A stretch of DNA of 64,000 bases from DATJFQ01 sp035495555 (GTDB lineage: Bacteria; Acidobacteriota; Vicinamibacteria; Vicinamibacterales; 2-12-FULL-66-21): assembly GCA_035495555.1 (NCBI GenBank), contig DATJFQ010000035.1, positions 1 to 64,000 of the forward strand, given 5' to 3'. Positions 44,189 to 52,835 of this stretch are shown here, piece after piece. Both the position numbers and the translations under genes were made by a program. The notes beneath the pieces are model-generated. The model made no database searches. It worked only from the letters and a program-made list of their open reading frames with translations, and was not told the DNA's origin. Each line of letters begins with the position of its first letter. The stretch's first letter is position 1.

Positions 44189-45411
44189 TGACCGAGATGC
44201 CGGCGCGGCTGGATCGTTACACGACGGGCGACCTCCCGATTGACGAGGAGCGCGCGCTCGCGCGGGCAGCGCTCGAGGATCCGCACCTGTTCGATGAGTT
44301 GATGACCGCTGGTGCGACGCGGGCGGCATTGGATCGCGAGGGCACGCAGGCCGGCGTGTTGGGCGCTGCTGGTGCCGCTGCGCCCCTGAGGGGTTTCTGG
44401 CGTGCGCCGGTTCGAGCTGCAGCCTTCGCGCTCGCGGCAGCGCTGCTCATCTTTGCCGTATTCTATCCGCGCGCACGAAACGACGGACGCGCCGCTCCGG
44501 CGCAGGCAGCGACTTCGCCGGGATCGTCTCACACAGGCGTCGTCTCGGGATCACTGCCGGCCCCGGTGGTGCTCAGCGCTCGCCTCGAGGATTTTGCGTC
44601 GTCGTCGTCGTCGAGCGAGTTCCGGTCGGCGCACACGGTCAGCCGGTCCCCGAAAACCGAAGGCCGCGTGTCGCTCGCCTCGCAAGGCGCTGATGTCGTC
44701 GTTCCGCTCGGTTCACTCGACGGCATCACTCAGGGAACCGAACTCCAGATCGTCCGCGGCAGCAGCCGTGAGCCCGTGGGCCGGTTGACGATCACCACGG
44801 TTTTTCGCGAGCAGTCGCGCGGACGCGTGGATCCGCACGCACGCGTGAAGCCGGGCGACGTCGCACTGGTCTCTTCCTCGGTGCTCGTCGCTGCGCTCCA
44901 TCAGCAGATGGTTGCGCTTGTCGCCGCTGGAGATATCACCGGAGCGCGGGAAGCGGCCACGCGTGCACTGCCGCTGCTCGATCAGCCTGGCGTTGCTGTC
45001 GAGGACACGCGCGGCGTGCTGGCGCTCGCTGGTGCCATCGAACGCCGTGCCGGCCAGCCCGCGGATGCCGTTGGGCACCTCCGCGCGGCGGCCGATGTGC
45101 TGTCGACGCCGCCAGCCGTGCCGGCCCCGGTCCGTGCGGCAGTTTTGAACGAGCTCGGCGCCGCGCTGCTCGACGCGCGCCGCCCCGACGAGGCGGAGCG
45201 CGTACTCGCGGAGGCGCAGCAGATTTCGTCCGGTTCGATGACGCCCCGCATCGAGAACAATCGCGGCGCGGCCGCCGCGCTGCGCGGTGATCGCACGGCG
45301 GCGGAGCGGTGGTATCGCGCGGCCCTCAGTGGTCTGACGGGCTCGTCAGCATCCAACGACGAACGTCGCGCTATCGACAGGAACCTGTCCAATCTCACCG
45401 CCGTACGATGA
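44188..45411 (+). CDS. Single-pass membrane protein with TPR-like C terminus, putative anti-sigma partner
   Basis: 407 residues. Cytoplasmic N terminus (RLDRYTTGDLPIDEERALARAALEDP, resembling the lead of anti-sigma/zinc-less anti-sigma proteins), one membrane helix at about 75-92 (AAFALAAALLIFAVFY), a Ser-rich linker, a beta-rich domain with PLGSLDGITQGTELQIVRG (about 170-235) and TPR-like helices to the end. The overlap with the sigma gene on one side and the CHAT gene on the other suggests a three-gene module. Whether it binds the sigma factor is inference. The start at 44188 fits the overlap. Confidence 0.6.
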   Translation: MTEMPARLDRYTTGDLPIDEERALARAALEDPHLFDELMTAGATRAALDREGTQAGVLGAAGAAAPLRGFWRAPVRAAAFALAAALLIFAVFYPRARNDGRAAPAQAATSPGSSHTGVVSGSLPAPVVLSARLEDFASSSSSSEFRSAHTVSRSPKTEGRVSLASQGADVVVPLGSLDGITQGTELQIVRGSSREPVGRLTITTVFREQSRGRVDPHARVKPGDVALVSSSVLVAALHQQMVALVAAGDITGAREAATRALPLLDQPGVAVEDTRGVLALAGAIERRAGQPADAVGHLRAAADVLSTPPAVPAPVRAAVLNELGAALLDARRPDEAERVLAEAQQISSGSMTPRIENNRGAAAALRGDRTAAERWYRAALSGLTGSSASNDERRAIDRNLSNLTAVR

Positions 45412-48400
45412 CCCCAGCGGCGAACGCCTCCGCGACGGCTGCAGCATGCGCGGCCGCCGTGTGGCTCGCCTGTCTCACGCCGGCCTCCGCTCAGCAACCC
45501 GCACCGGACTGGGCCTCGCTCGACCAGCGCGCTGCGTCGCTCTACGCGGCAGGCGACCTCCCTCACGCGATCGATGCAGCACACCTTGCGCTCCGCGCGG
45601 CCGTGTCGCCGCGCGAGCGCGGCAGGAGCCTCGACCGGCTCGGGTTTCTCCACTACACGTCCGGCGATCTCACGGCGGGAGAAAAAGAGCTCCGCGAATC
45701 CCTCCAGATCCGGCAGGACGCGTTCGGCACCGACTCCCTCGAGTACGCCGAGACCGCAAACGATCTCGCCATGTTGCTGCGGGACCTGCGACACATGGAC
45801 GAGGCGCGAACGCTCGCCGTTCGGGCGGTTGCCATCCGCGAGCAGCAACCCGATGCCTCCGGGTTTCTCCTGGCCGAGAGCCTCGACACGCTCGGCACGA
45901 TCGACGGCCTCTCCGGCGACTACGGCGGTGCGGCGACGACCTTCGAGCGGGCGCTCGCGATCCACGAGCGTCGCCCGGACGCCGAGCGTGCAACCGAAGA
46001 ATATGGAACCTTGTGCATCAACCTGGCAGGCACCTACCAGCGCCTCGGCAAGTACGCGATCGCGGAAGCCGCCTTTCACAAGGGTTTGTCGGCGCTGCGC
46101 GTGAAACCCGGGACCGCGCACCCGGCTTACGCGGCCAGCCTCCTCGCCTTCGCCGCATTCGAAGTCGAGACGGGCAAGTACGTCGAGGCGGAACGGCTCT
46201 ACGACGAAGGCGTGCGGCTGCTGAAAGCGGAGCTCGGCGAGCAGCACCCGTTTTACGCCTCGGTGCTGAACAACCGCGGCGCCTTGTATCAGGCCATCGG
46301 AAACGCCGATGCGGCCGCGGCGGATTATCAGCACAGCCTCGCGCTGAAACGGAAGCTGTTCGGGCCCTCGAGTTCGCAGGCACTCAGCACCCTGCGCAAT
46401 CTCGCGCAGGTGACCTACGCCCGGGATCGCGCCGCGGGCGAGCGCCTGTTTGCAGAGGCTGCGGAGTCGTACGCGAGCGTCCCCAACCCGCCGCCGTTCG
46501 ACTACACGAGCGTGCTGCTCGGGCTGGGACACGCGCAGCTCGAACGGCATGCGGTCGACGAAGCGCGTCGAACCATCGACAGGGCATTGGAGGTCGGTCG
46601 GGGCGGGCTCGGCGTACACCATCCGCTGTATGCGGCGGCGCTCCGGGAGAGCGGATTGATTGCGGCGGCGGCTGGAAACCTGCCACAGGCTCGGCGCACG
46701 CTGGCGGAGGCGCTGCGGGACGCCATCGAGGCGCATGGACCCGCGCATCCGGACATCGCGCTCTTCCTGAACGCGCTGGCGAGCGTTGACGCCCAGATGG
46801 GGGAGTTCGCGTCCGCCGAGGCGGAATACCGGCGGAGCCTGGCCATCACCAGCCGTGCGCTCTCTGAAGCCATGGCGATCGGGTCCGAGGCCTTCAAGAC
46901 GGAATCGCTGGCACATGCCGTTGATCCCGTGCCGACGCTGATTGCGTTTCAGGCTGCGGCGGGTGATCGGCTACCCGACGCGCGTGCGCTCGCGTTCGAG
47001 GCAGTCACGTCGCGCAAGGGACGCGTGCTCGAGTACGTCCGCGGCTGGCGCCGTACGCTTCGGAACTCGGGGAACGCGACCGTGGCGCGAACCGCGGCTG
47101 AATGGCAGGCGCTGCTCGAATGCCGCACGTCGCTGAGCGTCGCGCTCGGCTATCGCACGCTCGAGCCGAGCATCGTCGGCGGCTGCGAACTCGAGAACAC
47201 AGACCTCGCCGGGAAATACGAGCGTCTGCTCAGTGACCTGCGCACGAAGCGTACAGACGATGTCAGCGCGAAGGCGGTGACCGCGATCGAGACGCTGACA
47301 GCGCGTGGAGACACGCTGGAGGCGACCCTCAACCGCGCCGTCGGCATGGCCTCCGCCGCGACCCTCGCGAACGTCGGCGACATCAGCCGCCAACTCCGGC
47401 CTGACGAGTGCCTGATCGAATTCGTCTCCTATGGGCCGTCGAATGCGCCAGATGTTCGCCGATACGGCGCCTTTGTGCTGGACAGTCACGGAGCGCTCGC
47501 GTGGCGCGATCTCGGCGACGAGGCCCCGGTCGATTCCGTCGTTCGCGATCTGTTGAACGCGGCCAACGACTGGAGTGCGTCGGTCGCGAACCACGAAACC
47601 CTTGCCGCGCGGGCATCGGCGCGCACCGCCGAAAATGCCATTGCGGCCTTGTCCCGGCGGGTCTGGGCACCTGTGGCGCCGCTCATCGTCGGTCACGGCA
47701 TCAGGCGTATTCGCGTGGCACCCGATGGTCTTCTCGATCTGGTGCCGTTCGAGGCGTTATCGGACCATGGGCCGCTAATCCAACGATTCACGATCGCTTA
47801 CGTTCCCGCCGGGCGCGATCTCCTGCCCGAGCCGCCGCCAACCCCTCCCACATCGCCGCCCGTGATCATGGTCAGCCCGGGAGCGTCCGGCGCCAGCGGC
47901 TCTGCTTCTTCCTCCACGGCGTCACTGGGTACGCTGCGCTCGCTGCCGGAAGCCGTCCGCGAAGGCAACGACGTTCGCCGAATTGTTCGCGATCCAGAGT
48001 TCCTGGGTGAAAGCAAGGCGAGCGAGAGCGGTTTGAAGCACGTCCACGGGCCGCTGCTGCTGCACATTGCCGGCCATGGCGTCATCGGCGGCGATGAGGA
48101 GTCGCGTTGCGATACCGCGCCGTGCGTCAGCGCCGTCGTCGCGCGGCGGACGATGGCGCTGACGGGGATCGTGCTCGAGGAGGCCTACGGCCGCGCGAGC
48201 GGCTCGCACGAAGATGGCCTGCTGACGGCCGAGGAGCTGCAGAACCTCGATCTGCAGGGCACAGAAATGGTCGTCCTGTCGCAGTGCCGAATGGCTGCCG
48301 GCGTGCCGTCGGTTGGCGAGAGCGTCTACGGCATGCGGCGAGCCGCGGCGATCGCAGGCGCCAGAACCTTCGTTGCGCCGCTCTGGAACGTGGACGATCA

Positions 48401-48587
48401 CGTGCAGCGGCTGTTGATGCGCCGCTTCTACTCCGAGCTTGCGGCGGGCACCGGTCGCGCGGACGCGCTGCGAAACGCAAAGGTGGCGATCCGTCGCGCG
48501 GAAGCCACGCGCAGCTTTCTGTACTGGGCACCGGTCATTCTCTCGGGCGCCGACGGTCCGATGCCCGGAACCGCGTTCCGGTATTGA
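45408..48587 (+). CDS. TPR-CHAT protein (caspase-like protease domain)
   Basis: 1059 residues from ATG 45408, which overlaps the previous stop (ATGA). Signal peptide-like N terminus (VWLACLTPASAQQ), at least ten TPR units (about 35-480; e.g. NDLAMLLRDLRHMDEARTLA), a helical linker and a C-terminal CHAT domain from about 720. The catalytic dyad is present: His890 in HIAGHG and Cys960 in VVLSQCRMA. CHAT proteases include separase-like and bacterial TPR-CHAT enzymes that act on partner proteins. Target unknown. If the signal peptide is real it acts in the periplasm. Confidence 0.85.
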   Translation: MTPAANASATAAACAAAVWLACLTPASAQQPAPDWASLDQRAASLYAAGDLPHAIDAAHLALRAAVSPRERGRSLDRLGFLHYTSGDLTAGEKELRESLQIRQDAFGTDSLEYAETANDLAMLLRDLRHMDEARTLAVRAVAIREQQPDASGFLLAESLDTLGTIDGLSGDYGGAATTFERALAIHERRPDAERATEEYGTLCINLAGTYQRLGKYAIAEAAFHKGLSALRVKPGTAHPAYAASLLAFAAFEVETGKYVEAERLYDEGVRLLKAELGEQHPFYASVLNNRGALYQAIGNADAAAADYQHSLALKRKLFGPSSSQALSTLRNLAQVTYARDRAAGERLFAEAAESYASVPNPPPFDYTSVLLGLGHAQLERHAVDEARRTIDRALEVGRGGLGVHHPLYAAALRESGLIAAAAGNLPQARRTLAEALRDAIEAHGPAHPDIALFLNALASVDAQMGEFASAEAEYRRSLAITSRALSEAMAIGSEAFKTESLAHAVDPVPTLIAFQAAAGDRLPDARALAFEAVTSRKGRVLEYVRGWRRTLRNSGNATVARTAAEWQALLECRTSLSVALGYRTLEPSIVGGCELENTDLAGKYERLLSDLRTKRTDDVSAKAVTAIETLTARGDTLEATLNRAVGMASAATLANVGDISRQLRPDECLIEFVSYGPSNAPDVRRYGAFVLDSHGALAWRDLGDEAPVDSVVRDLLNAANDWSASVANHETLAARASARTAENAIAALSRRVWAPVAPLIVGHGIRRIRVAPDGLLDLVPFEALSDHGPLIQRFTIAYVPAGRDLLPEPPPTPPTSPPVIMVSPGASGASGSASSSTASLGTLRSLPEAVREGNDVRRIVRDPEFLGESKASESGLKHVHGPLLLHIAGHGVIGGDEESRCDTAPCVSAVVARRTMALTGIVLEEAYGRASGSHEDGLLTAEELQNLDLQGTEMVVLSQCRMAAGVPSVGESVYGMRRAAAIAGARTFVAPLWNVDDHVQRLLMRRFYSELAAGTGRADALRNAKVAIRRAEATRSFLYWAPVILSGADGPMPGTAFRY

Positions 48588-48609
48588 TCACTGGCATAAT
48601 CGTGCGTGC

Positions 48610-51519
48610 TTGAGGCGTGATCGCGAGGCCGCCGTCTTCCGCGCTGCGGCGGCGCTGTTGATTCTCCTTTCGCTCGTGCCGGTGCGCGGCGTCTTCACCG
48701 CGAGCCGCGTCTTCTTCGTCCGCGACCTCGGCTTCTTTTTCTGGTCGCGTCATCTCTGGCTCCGGCACACGATCTTCGCGGGCGAACTGCCGTTGTGGGA
48801 TCCGTTTTCGGCAGGGGGGCACGCCGCGTATGCAGACGCGCTGAACCAGGTGTTCATGCCCGTCACGCTCGCGCTGCGGCTGCTGCCGTCCGCCGTCGTT
48901 TCGTTCAATCTCTGGGTCGCGATGCCGTTGCCGGTTGCGATGATCGGCATGTTCCTGTTCCTGCGCCGCCGGCTGTCGATGGCGGCATCCGCGCTTGGCG
49001 CGTGCGCCTTTGCGCTTTCGGGCACGCTGGTCTCCTCGTTGAACGCGCCGAACCTGTCGTGGTCTCTCGCATTGTTGCCGTGGCTCTGTTTCGCGGGCGA
49101 TCGTCTTGTCGAACAGCCCGGGCGCCGCACCGCCGTCTTCGTCGCCGTCGTTGCGGCACTTCAGGCGCTGAGCGGCGAACCGGTCACGCTCGCGGCAAGC
49201 GTTGTCGTCCTGATTGTCCATGTCGCGTCGGCTGCACGTCACGACGACCGGCGCGTGCCGCAGGTTCTTCCCTGGCTTTTTACGGGCCTCGTACTTGGCG
49301 CCGCACTCTCGGCCGCGCAGATGCTGCCGACCGTCATCGCCGGCATACGCGCCGGACGCGGGACATGGTCGGAGACGCCGGACTTCTGGTCGCTGCATCC
49401 GCTCGCCGCCCTCGAGGCCGTTGTCCCGCACTTGTTCGGGAACTACTACACGTCGTTCCTCGCCGACATGCCCTGGATGACGACGCTCAACAGCGGCCGT
49501 GAACCGTTCTTCTATTCGCTCTACGTCGGCCCGCTCGTCGTGCTCATGGCGTGTGCCGGGATCGTCGCCGCTCCACGGCGTTCGGCGCCCTGGCTCTTTC
49601 TCCTCGTCCTCTTCGGCATTGCCGCGATGGGGAACTACACGCCTCTCTATCCAGCGGCGCGGCGAGCGATCCCAGCGCTTGCGTTCTTCCGATTTCCGAT
49701 CAAATACAGCGCGGTCGCCTGCTTCGCGCTGGCGGTGCTCGCAGCGGAAGGGTCCGAAGCGGTCATTCGGACAGAGCGAGAGACGGCGGCGCGGCGCCTC
49801 CATGGGGTGGCGGTGGCGGCTGGCGCCCTCGCGGTCACGCTGTCGCTCGTGCTCGTGGTTGCGCTGCTCGCGCCGTCGCCCGCGTGGCAAGCGGCGCGCG
49901 GCCTCGCACACCAGCTGCAGCTCGAAGCGCCGGATGCGGGCGCCGCCTTCCTTCTCGCATACGGTGAGCCGCTGGCCGCTCGGTCCATTGGAACACTGCT
50001 CGTTGGCGCCGCGCTGCTCGCGCTCGCGGCTGATCCTCGTCAGCCGCGCCGGCGGATCGCATGGATGGTTCTGTTGACGTTGTGCGCCGGCGACCTCGTG
50101 GTCAGCAACGGCGGACTGAACCCGACGATCGCTGAGTCCACCCTTCGGCCGCCGGAGTGGTACCTGGGACTTGCGGGCCGGGACCGTGTGTACGTCGGCG
50201 GCCGCGTACGCGGGTTCATGGATGCGGACGATATCGACGGCAGCCCCGGTTGGGATTTGCCTCCTGAACCGAGCGCCATCGCGGCCCGTGCGGTCCTGAA
50301 CGCCGAACTACCGATGGAGTCATCCGGCTGGCGTGTGCGGGAAGCGCTCTCGTACGATCTCCCGATCCTGCTCCCGTCCGCTTACCGAGCCGTCGTCGGG
50401 CGATTCGTCGACGCGGGACCGGCTGAACGCGACGCCTTTCTCCGGCGATCTGGTGTCCGGTGGTGTGTCCTTCCGGAGGATCGCGCCAACGGTGCGGTCA
50501 TCGCAGCGGTGCCGGACTGGCACATGGCCGTTACCATCTGCAGCCCGCTCGCAGCGCGCGTGTTCGTTCCGCCGTCTGTCGACGATGCAGCGACTGCGCA
50601 ATCGCAGCAGGATGCCCTCTTCGATCCGCACCTCGCGGACACCGTTGCCCGGGTGGATCGGCTCCCACACGCCGCCGGACGCCAAACGGCGGCGGCGGCG
50701 TCGTCGTCAGTAGCGATAACCGGCGATTTCACCAATGAAGTCGACCTCACGGCGATGCTGACCGGCGATGGAGTCATCGTCCTTCGCGACGCATTCGACC
50801 CGGGGTGGCGCGCATTCATCGATGGGGACGAGGCCCCTATCGTTCGCGCCAACGCACTCTACCGGGCGGTTCACGTGCGCGGCGGGACGCACGTGATACG
50901 GTTCGTCTACCGGCCGCGCATCCTCGCCGCCGGTCTAATCCTCTCAGGAACTGCCATCGTGGCCTGCCTGTTGCTATCTCTGCCGCGCCGTCGACGCCGC
51001 GCGGCCGCGGGATTCACGCTGATCGAGCTCATGGTCGTCATGGCGCTCATCGGGATCCTGCTGGCGATCGCGTTCGCGCGCTATGAAGGGATGCGCGCCC
51101 GCGCCAACGAAACGTCCGCGGCCAGCTCACTCCAGACGATTGCGGCGGCGCAGTGGACGTTTGCACTCACGTGCGGCCACGACAAGTACGCCACCACGCT
51201 GCCGGCGCTCGCGCAGCCGATCCCCTCGACAGGCCAAGGCTTCCTGAGTCCGGACCTGACGAGCGCCGAACAGATCGAGCACTCCGGATACCTCTTCCAG
51301 ATGGCTGCAAAGCCGCTGGACGACGCGATGCCGTCGTGCAGCGGAGTGCCCGTGGCGCAGGGATACGCCGTCACCGCGGATCCCGTCAAGCCGGGCGTCA
51401 GCGGCAACCGTTTCTTCGCGGTGAATACGGACCGCGTGGTCTACGTCGACGAGAAGCAGACCTTCACCGGCAACATGCCCGAATCGGGCGCACCCGAGCA
51501 CGGCCTGGAGCTGAAGTAA
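48610..51519 (+). CDS. YfhO-family membrane protein fused to a C-terminal type IV prepilin
   Basis: 969 residues from TTG 48610, the only usable start after the CHAT stop. Residues 1-800 are a second YfhO-type protein, with VFFVRDLGFFFWSRHLWLRH, PLWDPFSAGGHA and the same domain order as the gene at 41062. Its last helix (ILAAGLILSGTAIVACLLL) is followed by PRRRRRAAAG and, without a stop, FTLIELMVVMALIGILLAIAF: a prepilin leader and pilin helix, with the PilD-type site Gly801-Phe802 and Glu806 at mature position 5. The pilin head (802-969) shares FLSPDL, SGYLF, a Cys pair and FFAVNT with the pilins at 38820-40933. An in-frame GTG at 50959 with AGGAA upstream could also make the pilin alone. 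Confidence 0.85.
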   Translation: MRRDREAAVFRAAAALLILLSLVPVRGVFTASRVFFVRDLGFFFWSRHLWLRHTIFAGELPLWDPFSAGGHAAYADALNQVFMPVTLALRLLPSAVVSFNLWVAMPLPVAMIGMFLFLRRRLSMAASALGACAFALSGTLVSSLNAPNLSWSLALLPWLCFAGDRLVEQPGRRTAVFVAVVAALQALSGEPVTLAASVVVLIVHVASAARHDDRRVPQVLPWLFTGLVLGAALSAAQMLPTVIAGIRAGRGTWSETPDFWSLHPLAALEAVVPHLFGNYYTSFLADMPWMTTLNSGREPFFYSLYVGPLVVLMACAGIVAAPRRSAPWLFLLVLFGIAAMGNYTPLYPAARRAIPALAFFRFPIKYSAVACFALAVLAAEGSEAVIRTERETAARRLHGVAVAAGALAVTLSLVLVVALLAPSPAWQAARGLAHQLQLEAPDAGAAFLLAYGEPLAARSIGTLLVGAALLALAADPRQPRRRIAWMVLLTLCAGDLVVSNGGLNPTIAESTLRPPEWYLGLAGRDRVYVGGRVRGFMDADDIDGSPGWDLPPEPSAIAARAVLNAELPMESSGWRVREALSYDLPILLPSAYRAVVGRFVDAGPAERDAFLRRSGVRWCVLPEDRANGAVIAAVPDWHMAVTICSPLAARVFVPPSVDDAATAQSQQDALFDPHLADTVARVDRLPHAAGRQTAAAASSSVAITGDFTNEVDLTAMLTGDGVIVLRDAFDPGWRAFIDGDEAPIVRANALYRAVHVRGGTHVIRFVYRPRILAAGLILSGTAIVACLLLSLPRRRRRAAAGFTLIELMVVMALIGILLAIAFARYEGMRARANETSAASSLQTIAAAQWTFALTCGHDKYATTLPALAQPIPSTGQGFLSPDLTSAEQIEHSGYLFQMAAKPLDDAMPSCSGVPVAQGYAVTADPVKPGVSGNRFFAVNTDRVVYVDEKQTFTGNMPESGAPEHGLELK

Positions 51520-51566
51520 CGGGAAAACGTCCACGACGGCAACGATCGAGGGCAAAGATCCGAGGA

Positions 51567-51606
51567 CCCTTTGATCCTTTGATTCTTTGATCTTTTGATC
51601 TTTGCG
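51567..51606. repeat. CTTTGATC octamer repeat before the VKOR-DsbA gene
   Basis: Four units with period 8: CTTTGATC, CTTTGATT, CTTTGATC, TTTTGATC, then TTTG; a GATAAGATC follows. One-armed. The sequence is unrelated to other families in the window. Confidence 0.75.
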
Positions 51607-51632
51607 ATAAGATCACCACACCAATCTTGCAC

Positions 51633-52814
51633 ATGTCTGCGCTGGCCCGAAAGCTGCTGGTCGCCTTCGGTGTCCTTGGTCTGGTCGCGTCCGGCGCGGC
51701 CACCTGGGTGCACTATCACCTCATCGTCAATCCGGATTACGCCTCGTTCTGCGACATCAACGCGACGGTCTCCTGTAAACAGGCGTACTTGAGCCGATAT
51801 GGATCCGTAGCAGGTGTGCCTGTTGCCGTCGGGGGGCTGGTCTTCTTTGCGCTGGTGCTGCTGCTCGCGTGGGGAAGCCGGGGCAGAAGCCGTATCGCCG
51901 ATTCCGCGCCCGCGTACATCTTTTCGCTGTCGACCCTGGCGCTGGCGGTCGTGCTGTATCTGGCATACGCCTCGTTTTTCGTGCTGAAAGAAGTCTGCCC
52001 GTTGTGCGTGGCGACGTACGTGGCGGTCGCGGGGGTGTTCATCATCTCGGGAGGGGCGAGTTCCGTGCCATTGTCCTCGTTGCCCAGGCGTGTAGTGCGC
52101 GATCTTGGCGCGCTCGTTGCGACCCCGGTCGCGCTCGTCATCGCGGTGCTGTTCGTCGCCGGTGCCGCATCGGCTGTGGCCTTGTTCCCCAGCCCGCAGG
52201 AACGGCCCGTCGTCAAAATGGAGCCGCTGGCGCAGGATCAGCGGACGGAACTCGAGCGGTGGTGGGACCTGCAGCCGAAGGTCGAGATGCCGTACTCCAA
52301 CGACGGGGCGAAGGTGCTGCTGGTGAAGTTCAACGACTACCAGTGCCCGCCGTGCCGCGCGACCTACTTCGCCTACGAGCCGGTCATCGCGAAGTACAAG
52401 GATCGGCCGAAGGACTTCAAGTACGAGCTCAAACACTATCCGCTCGACCCGAGCTGCAATGCATCTGTGGCGAACCTGGTTCATCCCGCGGCGTGCGACG
52501 CCGCCGCGGCCGCCGTCATGGCGGGCCCGAAGGGGACCTTCGACAAGCTCACCGACTGGTTCTTCATGCATCAGGATCAGTTGAGCCCGGCAACGGTCCG
52601 GACGGCGGCCAGAGAGGTCGGTGGCATTACCGATTTCGCTGCCGAATATCCGAGGGCGATCCAGGAAGTCAAGACCGAAGCGGCGACGGGTGCCGCGCTC
52701 GGCGTGAACTCGACGCCGACGTTCTTCCTCAATGGCCGCAAAGTCGGCGGTCTGCCGCCGGCAGCGATGGACGCGTTGATCGAGATCGAGATCAAGAGGG
52801 CCGGCGGGCAGTAG
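51633..52814 (+). CDS. VKOR-DsbA fusion (vitamin K epoxide reductase domain plus thioredoxin-like domain)
   Basis: 393 residues. The N-terminal four-to-five-helix VKOR domain has the loop cysteines Cys40 and Cys48 (FCDINATVSC) and the membrane CPLC quinone-reducing motif (near 128). A DsbA-like thioredoxin domain follows from about 215 with CPPC (near 240) and the cis-proline motif NSTPTFFLNG. The protein makes disulfides in exported proteins, with electrons passed to quinone. Position next to the pilin fusion, together with the conserved Cys pair in every pilin here, suggests pilins as substrates. ATG 51633 is chosen over TTG 51627. Confidence 0.92.
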   Translation: MSALARKLLVAFGVLGLVASGAATWVHYHLIVNPDYASFCDINATVSCKQAYLSRYGSVAGVPVAVGGLVFFALVLLLAWGSRGRSRIADSAPAYIFSLSTLALAVVLYLAYASFFVLKEVCPLCVATYVAVAGVFIISGGASSVPLSSLPRRVVRDLGALVATPVALVIAVLFVAGAASAVALFPSPQERPVVKMEPLAQDQRTELERWWDLQPKVEMPYSNDGAKVLLVKFNDYQCPPCRATYFAYEPVIAKYKDRPKDFKYELKHYPLDPSCNASVANLVHPAACDAAAAAVMAGPKGTFDKLTDWFFMHQDQLSPATVRTAAREVGGITDFAAEYPRAIQEVKTEAATGAALGVNSTPTFFLNGRKVGGLPPAAMDALIEIEIKRAGGQ

Positions 52815-52835
52815 CCCACGGCGCAGCGTTGCCGC

